Source of the DNA: Thermoflexus hugenholtzii JAD2
Lineage (GTDB): Bacteria > Chloroflexota > Anaerolineae > Thermoflexales > Thermoflexaceae
Length of the DNA stretch: 64,000 nt
Direction: 5' to 3'
Assembly: GCF_900187885.1 (NCBI RefSeq)
Contig: NZ_FYEK01000002.1
Coordinates: 1-64,000, forward strand
How positions within the stretch are numbered: position 1 is the first letter of the stretch; every line of letters begins with the position of its first letter. Shown piece after piece: positions 44,679 through 50,909 of the stretch. A program made the position numbers and the translations under genes. The notes below the pieces were generated by a model that saw nothing but the letters and a program-made list of their open reading frames with translations, was not told the DNA's origin and made no database searches.

Positions 44679-44736
44679 GTTTCAGGGTTCCGGAACGAGA
44701 GACGCCAAGACCCTTCACGCGATCCGGAGGTGCTCA

Positions 44737-46509
44737 ATGGCGGAGAAGGTGCTGGTGTGCGTGGCTTGGCCCTACGCTAACGGCCCCCTGCATCTCGGGC
44801 ATATCGCCGGCGCTTACCTGCCGGCGGACATCTTCGCCCGCTACCACCGCCTGAAAGGAAACCAGGTCCTCATGGTCTCCGGTTCGGATTCCCACGGGAC
44901 CCCCATCACCGTCCAGGCGGATCGGGAGGGGATCTCGCCCCGGGAGCTGTTCGAGCGCTATCATCGGGTCTTCCTGGAGACCTGGCAGAAGTACGGCATC
45001 TCCTTCGATCTTTTCACCCACACTGACACGGAGAACCATCATCGGGTCTCCCAGGACATGTTCCTGCGCCTGTTGGAGAACGGCTATCTGTTCCGGCAGA
45101 CCCAGCGCCAGTTCTACTCGGAGGTCTCCCGTCGCTTCCTTCCTGATCGCTACATTGAGGGCACGTGCCCGATCTGCGGCTACGAGCGGGCCCGGGGGGA
45201 CCAGTGCGAGCGATGCGGGACGTTGCTGGAGGCCACCCAGCTCATCCATCCCCGCAGCCGAATCGACGGCAGCACCCCGGTGCTGCGGGAGACGGAGCAC
45301 TATTTCTTCAACCTGCCGGCTTTCACCGAGCCGCTCCTGAACTACCTCCGGGACAAAGGCTACTGGCGCCCCAACGTCCTGACCTTCACCCTGAACTACA
45401 TCCGCCAGGGCCTCCAGCCCCGTCCCATCACCCGCGACCTGGACTGGGGCATCCCGGTCCCCCTGGAGGGATTCGAGGGGAAGGTCCTCTACGTCTGGTT
45501 CGAGGCCGTCATCGGCTACCTCTCCGCCACCATCGAGTGGGCCGCCCTGCAGGGCCGCCCTGAGGCCTGGAAGGACTGGTGGTATGATCCGGCGGCGAAG
45601 ATCGTCTATTTCATCGGAAAGGACAACATCCCCTTCCACACCATCATCTGGCCGGCCCAGCTGATCGGCACCGGCCGCCTCTATGAGGAGGACCCGTCCC
45701 GGCGCTTCACCCTCCCCTACGACGTCCCGGCCAACGAGTTCCTCAACCTGGAGGGGGACAAGTTCTCCACCAGCCGCAACTGGGCTGTGTGGGCCCTGGA
45801 CGCCGCATCCCGCTACGCCGTGGACGCCCTGCGGTATTACCTGACGGCGATCATGCCGGAAACCCAGGATTCGGAGTTCCGGTGGATCGATTTCATCCGC
45901 CACAACAACGAGGAACTCCTCTCCATCTGGGGTAACCTGGTCCATCGGGTGCTCACTTTCGCCGCCCGCCATTTCGACGGCCAGGTGCCCATGCCCGGCC
46001 GGATGGAACCGCGCGACGCCGAGGTCCTGGCCCGGGTGGACGTCTCCTTCGAAACCGTGGGGCGCCTGATCGAGGGCTGTCGCTTCCGACAGGCCCTGGA
46101 GACGGTGATGGGACTGGCCGCCGAGGTGAACCGCTACCTGAACGAGCGGGAGCCCTGGAAGGAGATCCGCGAGGATCGAAACCGGGCGGCCACCACCCTC
46201 TACGTGGCCATGCGGGCCATCGACAGCCTGAAGATCATGTTCGCGCCCTTCCTTCCCTTCTCCAGCCAGCGGGTCCACGAGATGCTCGGCTACGAGGGAG
46301 ACCTGGTGGGGCGGCTGACGGTGCGCGCGGTGGCCGAGCGGACCCGGGAGCACCTCGTCCTCACATACGAGGCCGACCCGCGGATCCGCTGGGAGCCCAG
46401 CCGGCTGACACCCGGCCAGCGCCTGAGGGAGATCCGCCCGCTGTTCGAGAAGATCGATGAGGGACGCGCCGAGGAGGAACGGGCTCGCCTGGGCCAGCCG
46501 ACGGCATAG
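44737..46509 (+). CDS. metG: Methionyl-tRNA synthetase
   Basis: 590 residues from ATG 44737 behind GGAGGTG; the frame extends to 44677 through the terminator region and is not used. Class I signatures are HLGH (residues 19-22 in NGPLHLGHIAG) and KFSTS (342-346), a variant of KMSKS. A zinc knuckle of four cysteines is in TCPICGYERARGDQCERCG near 145-163. GSDSHGTPITVQA and FIGKDNIPFHTIIWPAQLIG are MetRS segments, and the C-terminal helical anticodon domain follows (FAARHFDGQVPMPG onward). No C-terminal tRNA-binding OB domain is present, so it ends shorter than the E. coli enzyme. It charges tRNA-Met for protein synthesis. Confidence 0.97.
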   Translation: MAEKVLVCVAWPYANGPLHLGHIAGAYLPADIFARYHRLKGNQVLMVSGSDSHGTPITVQADREGISPRELFERYHRVFLETWQKYGISFDLFTHTDTENHHRVSQDMFLRLLENGYLFRQTQRQFYSEVSRRFLPDRYIEGTCPICGYERARGDQCERCGTLLEATQLIHPRSRIDGSTPVLRETEHYFFNLPAFTEPLLNYLRDKGYWRPNVLTFTLNYIRQGLQPRPITRDLDWGIPVPLEGFEGKVLYVWFEAVIGYLSATIEWAALQGRPEAWKDWWYDPAAKIVYFIGKDNIPFHTIIWPAQLIGTGRLYEEDPSRRFTLPYDVPANEFLNLEGDKFSTSRNWAVWALDAASRYAVDALRYYLTAIMPETQDSEFRWIDFIRHNNEELLSIWGNLVHRVLTFAARHFDGQVPMPGRMEPRDAEVLARVDVSFETVGRLIEGCRFRQALETVMGLAAEVNRYLNEREPWKEIREDRNRAATTLYVAMRAIDSLKIMFAPFLPFSSQRVHEMLGYEGDLVGRLTVRAVAERTREHLVLTYEADPRIRWEPSRLTPGQRLREIRPLFEKIDEGRAEEERARLGQPTA

Positions 46510-46573
46510 GCTCCCTCGCTCGCCGGTTCCGGGTCAGGCGCCCCCCATTCAACCTAAGGGCAGGAGCGAATCG

Positions 46574-47074
46574 ATGCGACGGGAGATCCTCTCATGGGGA
46601 GATGTCGAGGCGCTGATCGACCACTTGCTGCCCCAGCTGCGGGGGCCCTTCGATGCCCTGCTCATGATCACCCGGGGCGGCATCGTCCCCGGAGGGATGA
46701 TCGCCGAGGCCCTGGACATCAAATACATCCTGACCGCCGCGGTCCGCTTCCCGGAGGCCCAGGACCTGAGCCGGGTCAAGTTGTTCACATGGCCGACCTT
46801 CCTGCAGTTCCCGGAGGATGAGCTGCTGCGGGGCCGACGGGTGCTCATCGTGGATGACGTGTGGGCCAGCGGCCGCACCATCAACACCGTCCGCAGCCGC
46901 GTGGAGGCCGCTGGAGGATATCCGGAGACCGCCGTGCTGCATTACAAGCCCCGGGAGTCCCTCTTCCGCCACGGGCCAACGTATTACGCGGCCGTGACCG
47001 ACGCCTACATCATTTATCCCTGGGAGCTGCGCCGCGGCACCGAGGGGGTCCGTCCGATGGAGCCTCTCGGTTAG
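46574..47074 (+). CDS. Phosphoribosyltransferase-family protein
   Basis: 166 residues from ATG 46574 after CAGGAGCG. The type I phosphoribosyltransferase motif is clear: VLIVDDVWASGRTINTV near 95-111 binds the PRPP ribose phosphate, and the substrate loop LLMITRGGIVPGGMIAEALDI is near 30-50. The length and motif fit the xanthine/hypoxanthine PRTase-like group of stand-alone small enzymes, including many of unknown base specificity. It probably salvages a purine base using PRPP in the cytosol. The hood region that fixes the base is not diagnostic. It follows metG by 64 bp and its stop overlaps that of the convergent methyltransferase gene by 4 bp. Confidence 0.85.
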   Translation: MRREILSWGDVEALIDHLLPQLRGPFDALLMITRGGIVPGGMIAEALDIKYILTAAVRFPEAQDLSRVKLFTWPTFLQFPEDELLRGRRVLIVDDVWASGRTINTVRSRVEAAGGYPETAVLHYKPRESLFRHGPTYYAAVTDAYIIYPWELRRGTEGVRPMEPLG

Positions 47075-47886
47075 CCCCCTTCGGATCCGGCCACGCGCCC
47101 CCATCCGCGCTGCCGGGCCACCTCGTAGAGCAGGAGCGCCGCGGCCACCGCCACGTTCAGGGACTCCATCCCCCGGGCCATGGGGATGCGCACGGTGCGA
47201 TGGGGAAGGCTCCGGACCTGCGGGCCGGGGCCGGCGGCCTCGCCGCCCAGGACCAGGGTCACGGGCTCCCGCCAGTCCACCTCCCAGTAGGTGCGCTCCC
47301 CCTCTGGGGTGGCCAGCCAGAGGGCCGTGCCCTCGACCTGCTGGGGGAGCTCCGGCCACGAGATCCGACGCACCGGCAGGACGAAGTGGGCTCCCGCTCC
47401 CGCCCGCACCGCCTTCGGATGCCACGGGTCTGCCGTCCCCGGGGGGATGAGCACTCCCTCCGCCCCGGCGGCCGCGGCGCTTCGCAATACCGCGCCGACG
47501 TTGCCCGGCTCCTGAACCCGATCCAGCAGCAGGAGGAAGGTCGGAGCGGCCGGCCACGGCAGCTCCGGGATGGGGGCCACTGCGATCAGGCCCTGGGGGG
47601 TCTCGGCGTCCGTGCACATCCGGAGGATGGCCGGGGTGACCTCATAACAGGGGACCCCTGCTGCCTGCAGGCGGGCAAGGGTCTCCTGAGCCCGGGGGGT
47701 GGGCTCAGCGTAGAAGGCGAACGCCAGACGGTAGTCCGGGTGCCGAAGGGCGAAGCGAAGGGCCTCGTCGATCAGACGCGGGCTTTCCAGAACCATCTGA
47801 CGGTAAGCCTGGCGGGCCTTCCGCTGTTCCAGAAGCGCCCGCACCCGCTTCACCTTCTCGTTGGCGGGGCTGGTGATCCGAAGCAT
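47071..47886 (-). CDS. SpoU/TrmH-family RNA 2'-O-methyltransferase
   Basis: 271 residues from the codon at 47886 (MLRITSPANEKVKRVRALL). The N-terminal substrate-binding part (RLIDEALRFAL, CTDAETPQGLIAVA) is followed by the SPOUT methyltransferase domain with its knotted motifs: LLLLDRVQEPGNVGAVLRSAAAAGAEGVL (motif 1), LVLGGEAAGPGPQV (motif 2) and RIPMARGMESLNVAVAAALLLYEVARQR (motif 3). The catalytic-type Arg in LRSA, the glycine-rich loop and the Asn/Ser in ESLNVAVA are present. It should methylate ribose 2'-OH in rRNA or tRNA with S-adenosylmethionine; the exact target is not readable. It is downstream of rplT on the same strand but separated by a terminator. Confidence 0.93.
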   Translation of the reverse strand: MLRITSPANEKVKRVRALLEQRKARQAYRQMVLESPRLIDEALRFALRHPDYRLAFAFYAEPTPRAQETLARLQAAGVPCYEVTPAILRMCTDAETPQGLIAVAPIPELPWPAAPTFLLLLDRVQEPGNVGAVLRSAAAAGAEGVLIPPGTADPWHPKAVRAGAGAHFVLPVRRISWPELPQQVEGTALWLATPEGERTYWEVDWREPVTLVLGGEAAGPGPQVRSLPHRTVRIPMARGMESLNVAVAAALLLYEVARQRGWGRVAGSEGG

Positions 47887-47914
47887 CCTCGCCGCCCTCG
47901 GGCATCTCCTCCGG

Positions 47915-47951
47915 AAAAACCGATGCCGGCACCCTGTCGGCGCCGGCATCG
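47915..47951 (-). terminator. Intrinsic terminator after rplT
   Basis: On the minus strand CGATGCCGGCGCC (47951-47939) and its partner (47933-47921) form a 13-bp stem with one G-U pair and a 5-nt loop, followed by GTTTTT. It ends the infC-rpmI-rplT transcript before the SpoU methyltransferase gene. Confidence 0.85.
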
Positions 47952-47974
47952 AAGGAGGCGAGGCCCAAACCCGT

Positions 47975-48337
47975 TCAGGCGAGGCCCAGGGCCTGACGGG
48001 CCGTCTCCACCAGGCGGGCAAAGGCCGCCGCGTCCCGCACCGCCAGATCCGCCAGGACCTTGCGATTGAGCGAGATCCCGGCCGCCCGCAGGCCGGCGAT
48101 GAACCGGCTATAAGAGAGCCCGTTCTGGCGGGCGGCAGCGTTGATGCGCATGATCCAGAGCCGACGGAAATCCCGCTTGCGCTCCCGCCGATGCTGGTAA
48201 GCATAAGCCAGGGACTTGATCATCGCCTCATGGGCCCGCCGGTAATGCCGGCTGCGGGATCCCCGCTGGCCTTCCACCATCTTGAGCACTTTCTTGTGGC
48301 GACGACGGTTGGTGACGCTGCTCTTAACCCGGGTCAT
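47975..48337 (-). CDS. rplT: 50S ribosomal protein L20
   Basis: 120 residues from ATG 48337, the standard L20 length. [61 protein letters not shown] and [24 protein letters not shown] match the family. L20 binds 23S rRNA early in assembly and in several bacteria represses the infC-rpmI-rplT operon. It lies 43 bp after rpmI, in the classical order. The upstream frame extension to 48361 has no ribosome site; GGGGGGAG precedes 48337. Confidence 0.98.
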   Translation of the reverse strand: MTRVKSSVTNRRRHKKVLKMVEGQRGSRSRHYRRAHEAMIKSLAYAYQHRRERKRDFRRLWIMRINAAARQNGLSYSRFIAGLRAAGISLNRKVLADLAVRDAAAFARLVETARQALGLA

Positions 48338-48380
48338 TCGAACTCCCCCCGATCCGATCAAAAGATGTCCGCATCGTCCT

Positions 48381-48593
48381 TCAATCTTTCCGATCCAGAT
48401 AGGGTGCCAGCCGCTTCACCATCTTATAGACGAAGGGCTCGGTCACCGTGAGCATCTCATCGTAGAGCCGCTTAGTGCGCTTGGCGCGCTTACGGCGCAA
48501 GTGGCTGCGGCCGATCTTGGCCCGCACCAGCTTGCCGCTCCCGGTATAACGCAGCCGCTTAGCGGTCGCCTTATGGGTTCGAATCTTGGGCAC
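48381..48593 (-). CDS. rpmI: 50S ribosomal protein L35
   Basis: 70 residues. It starts at GTG 48593, eight bases after GGAGGT on the minus strand. [26 protein letters not shown] and [34 protein letters not shown] are L35 signatures. The start lies 23 bp inside the end of infC, so the two are translationally coupled, and rplT follows 43 bp later. It is a small basic protein of the large ribosomal subunit. Confidence 0.98.
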   Translation of the reverse strand: MPKIRTHKATAKRLRYTGSGKLVRAKIGRSHLRRKRAKRTKRLYDEMLTVTEPFVYKMVKRLAPYLDRKD

Positions 48594-49161
48594 CTTCCAT
48601 CACCTCCGGGCTGGATTCGGTCTTCCGCTCCGCCGGCTGGCTCCCCTTCCGACGCAGGGGGGCCAGCACCATCACCATGCTCTGGCCCTCCATGTTCGGG
48701 GGGATCTCCACCATCCCCACGTCGGCCACCTGCTCGGCAAAACGTTGCAACATATCCGTGGCCAGCTGCAGGTGCGTCATCTCCCGCCCGCGCATCCGAA
48801 CCTGGACCTTCACCTTGTTGCCGTCGGTGAGGAAGCGACGAGCGTCCCGCACCTTGAACCCCACGTGATGGGGATCGGTGGTCGGCCGCAGGCGGATCTC
48901 CTTAACCACAATCTGCTTGAGGGCCTTGCGCGCCTCCCGTTCCTTCTTCGCCTGCTCATACATGAACTTGCCGTAGTCCATGATCCGGCAGACCGGGGGA
49001 TCCGCCTGGGGGGCCACCTCCACCAGGTCCAGGCCGTGCTGGCGGGCCAGGGCCAGGGCCTCCACCAGGGAAACCACACCGATCTGCTTCCCATCCGGGC
49101 CGATCAACCGGACCTGACGGGCCCGGATGGCCTCATTCACGCGATACTTTCGGGCGGAAAT
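48571..49161 (-). CDS. infC: Translation initiation factor IF-3, probably starting at ATT
   Basis: 196 residues when started at ATT 49161-49159, five bases after AAGGAGG. An in-frame ATG exists at 49206, but it lies inside the -10 region of the promoter, upstream of the predicted transcript start, so it cannot be used. The ATT start matches the conserved N-terminus ISARKYRVNEAIRARQVRLIGPDGKQIGVV. The C-terminal domain has KEIRLRPTTDPHHVGFKVRDARRFL and PPNMEGQSMVMVLAP. IF-3 dissociates ribosomal subunits and proofreads start codons; an unusual start codon lets it regulate its own synthesis, as known for E. coli infC (ATT). Operon order infC-rpmI-rplT is classical. Confidence 0.93.
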   Translation of the reverse strand: MSARKYRVNEAIRARQVRLIGPDGKQIGVVSLVEALALARQHGLDLVEVAPQADPPVCRIMDYGKFMYEQAKKEREARKALKQIVVKEIRLRPTTDPHHVGFKVRDARRFLTDGNKVKVQVRMRGREMTHLQLATDMLQRFAEQVADVGMVEIPPNMEGQSMVMVLAPLRRKGSQPAERKTESSPEVMEGAQDSNP

Positions 49162-49196
49162 ATGCGCCTCCTTCCCCGGAACAGGATGCCGGGAAG

Positions 49197-49225
49197 ATGA
49201 TAACATGGGGCCGCCCGGACGTCAA
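49197..49225 (-). promoter_or_regulatory. Promoter of the infC operon
   Basis: TTGACG (49225-49220), 17-bp spacer, TATCAT (49202-49197) on the minus strand. Predicted start is near 49190, giving a leader of about 29 nt. It excludes the ATG at 49206 as a start codon. Confidence 0.75.
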
Positions 49226-49244
49226 CCGGGGCCGAACCCGAGTC

Positions 49245-49469
49245 TCATCCTTCGAAGCCTTCCGGTTCCGACAGCACCCGACGGGCCGCCTCCGCCCAGG
49301 CCGGCGGCACTTGCACCTCCACCGGGCTGAAGACGGGAGCGATCACCGCGTGGAGGGCTTCATACCGCAGCCGCGCCGGGATCCCTTCTCCCTGAAGCCG
49401 GGCCTGGATCATTTGGCCTTCGATCAGGCTCCCGGCCTCATAGACGATGATCCACTCGGCCTCTGTCAA
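49245..49469 (-). CDS. DUF2007-type small protein
   Basis: 74 residues from TTG 49469, six bases after GAGGAGG; the frame extends upstream only through the gene at 49480. TEAEWIIVYEAGSLIEGQMIQARLQGEGIPARL matches the short DUF2007 domain, described as a putative signal-transducing protein family, with the conserved pattern of two strands and a helix between. It is co-directional with the YtxH-like gene (gap 10 bp) and with infC downstream. The function of the family is unknown. Confidence 0.7.
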   Translation of the reverse strand: MTEAEWIIVYEAGSLIEGQMIQARLQGEGIPARLRYEALHAVIAPVFSPVEVQVPPAWAEAARRVLSEPEGFEG

Positions 49470-49479
49470 CCGGCCCTCC

Positions 49480-49860
49480 TCAGGCCGAAGGGCCTTCCGT
49501 GGGGGATCCCCCGGCGGGAGCGGAAGGGGCACCCCGGGCCTGGGCGAGCATCTGCTCCATCTGCGCCCGGCTCTCCTCCAGCCACTTCCGCATCTCCTCC
49601 GCTCGCCGGCGGGCCTCCGCGGCGGCCTCCTCAGCCCGGCGCCGGGCTTCCAGGAGGGCCGCTTCAATCTGGGAGCGGGTCTGGCTCGCCACCTCCTCCG
49701 CCTGGCTCTTCAGCTCGATCCCCCGCTCCTGCAGCAGCCGCCGGGTCTCCTCACCCGAGCGAGGGGCGAACAGCAAGGCCACCACCGCTCCGACCAGAGC
49801 CCCCGTCAGAAATCCAGCAAGGAACGCGCCGAACTCCCCACCGCTCTCCCGCGCTGCCAT
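49480..49860 (-). CDS. YtxH-like membrane-anchored coiled-coil protein
   Basis: 126 residues, ATG 49860 behind GAGGAGG. A single N-terminal helix (FGAFLAGFLTGALVGAVVALLFAPRSGEETRRLL) is the hallmark of YtxH-like proteins, with the LLFAPRSG motif right after the membrane segment. The rest is a long charged coiled coil of Glu/Arg/Ala heptads (EVASQTRSQIEAALLEARRR onward) and a short Pro/Ser/Gly tail. YtxH-like proteins are general-stress and envelope proteins of unknown mechanism. It follows the small membrane protein at 49899 (38 bp) and precedes the DUF2007 gene. Confidence 0.85.
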   Translation of the reverse strand: MAARESGGEFGAFLAGFLTGALVGAVVALLFAPRSGEETRRLLQERGIELKSQAEEVASQTRSQIEAALLEARRRAEEAAAEARRRAEEMRKWLEESRAQMEQMLAQARGAPSAPAGGSPTEGPSA

Positions 49861-49898
49861 GATAGACCTCCTCGTTCATCAGGATGGGCACCCCTGCG

Positions 49899-50288
49899 TC
49901 AGGAGGCCCGGCCTCGCAACAGACGGACAAAGGTCCTCAGCGCATGGGCAACCCCGGCCGCCATGCCGGCGGCCTCGATGACCGGCCGGGCCAGACGCCG
50001 GCTCAGGAAGGCGCTGGTGCCGTGCACCGTGTTCACCGTCTCCTGCGCGCGGCTCAGGATCGGCCGGACCTCCTCCTGCAGCCAGTCGACCAGACGGATC
50101 AGGCGGTAGATCAGGAACGTCGTCACCGCAGCGAGCAACGTCAATTGCATCGCCAAGGCAATGATCAAGATGTCCCGGAGGACGGCGGCGGCCGCCGGAT
50201 GGGTGTAAAGGAAAACGAGAACGGCTCCCATCGCGCTGGCGACCGCCAGGCCGATCAGGATCCAGAACCAGCGGGGCATCGCACGCAT
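49899..50288 (-). CDS. Small two-helix membrane protein, DUF948-like
   Basis: 129 residues from ATG 50288; the frame runs upstream to 50546 but that part has no ribosome site and is low-complexity. Two hydrophobic segments lie near the start (FWILIGLAVASAMGAVLVFLY and DILIIALAMQLTLLAAVTTFLIYRL), followed by an amphipathic stretch WLQEEVRPILSRAQETVNTVHGTSAFLS. The pattern (membrane helix, then a coil with repeated hydrophobic-Thr contacts) resembles DUF948/YtxG proteins that are often adjacent to YtxH. No enzymatic function is suggested. Probably an envelope scaffold paired with the YtxH-like gene. Confidence 0.65.
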   Translation of the reverse strand: MRAMPRWFWILIGLAVASAMGAVLVFLYTHPAAAAVLRDILIIALAMQLTLLAAVTTFLIYRLIRLVDWLQEEVRPILSRAQETVNTVHGTSAFLSRRLARPVIEAAGMAAGVAHALRTFVRLLRGRAS

Positions 50289-50360
50289 AGGTTCCCCACG
50301 CTGCAGGATGATCTCGGGAAGGAGCCTGCCGCCTCTCCACCCGAACTGCCACCCGGCTTC

Positions 50361-50366
50361 ATTATA
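50361..50366 (-). promoter_or_regulatory. Candidate -10 box for the 50288-49245 genes
   Basis: A perfect TATAAT on the minus strand, 73 bp before the small membrane protein gene. No convincing -35 or extended -10 is found at 16-18 bp, so this is only a candidate. Confidence 0.3.
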
Positions 50367-50478
50367 CCTGATCCGCGCAGGAATCCGCTCGAATGAACAG
50401 GCCTCCGACTCACTCGAACCCGGCAAGGTCGGTGGGGAGGCCCCCGGCTCCATCGGGCATGCAGCGGGGGCGCCGGAT

Positions 50479-50507
50479 TTGACAAAATGCGGGCCCCTGC
50501 GTATAGT
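50479..50507 (+). promoter_or_regulatory. Promoter of rpoC
   Basis: TTGACA (50479-50484), 17-bp spacer, TATAGT (50502-50507). Predicted start is near 50514, about 400 nt before the rpoC start codon. Confidence 0.8.
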
Positions 50508-50513
50508 TAGGTT

Positions 50514-50909
50514 TAGCCTCATGAAGACCCGATCTCTCCATCCCAACCGTTCACGAGAACCGCGGCCCTGGCCCCGGAAGGTCAGGGTAGGTTCTCTTGT
50601 TGTCTTTTACAGAACATGGGTGGAAGCGGACGGCGGGAGAAGGTGAGCGCGGTGCGCCTCTTTCCCGAATCCTGCCCGACATGAATCCGGACTTCCCGTC
50701 CACGGGAGCAGACGCCGGGGTCCAGAGCGGACCATCCCCATTCGAGTCGATCTTCGCTTGCGGAGCGCGCCAACGACGGGGTGCTTTTGCCTGCGCCCGG
50801 GCAAGGGCTGGATGGTCTGGACTGCTCGGGTGGCTCCAGAGGCAGAAAGCTTCCTGGGGATCCCTGATCGATCGGAATCGTCCGTGATGCCGTGATGAAG
50901 GAGGCACCT
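50514..50909 (+). other. Long 5' leader of rpoC
   Basis: About 395 nt of transcribed but probably untranslated sequence. It contains the terminator-like hairpin at 50555-50606, and a 41-codon frame (50521-50646, beginning MKTRSLHPNRSRE) that would be translated only if a poor ribosome site (TTAGG) works. Beyond 50650 I see only short GC hairpins such as 50788-50805. The ribosome site of rpoC is AAGGAGG at 50898-50904. Confidence 0.5.
50555..50606 (+). terminator. Terminator-like hairpin in the rpoC leader
   Basis: GAGAACC (50555-50561) pairs with GGTTCTC (50590-50596), and CCCTGGCC inside it pairs with GGTCAGGG (one G-U) around a CCGGAA loop. A T-rich stretch (TTGTTGTCTTTT) follows. It begins about 41 nt after the predicted start. 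No gene lies upstream on this strand, so its only transcript to act on is that of rpoC, suggesting attenuation. Confidence 0.6.

Noticed and set aside
44537-44690. T-box riboswitch before metG
   Set aside because: The segment GGGTGGGTTTCGCCC looks like a T-box at first glance, but the conserved UGGNACC and the Stem I features are missing. The leader fits a peptide attenuator better.
50521-50646. 41-codon frame in the rpoC leader
   Set aside because: It overlaps the hairpin and could be a leader peptide, but its ribosome site is poor and there is no run of control codons, so it is not called as a gene.
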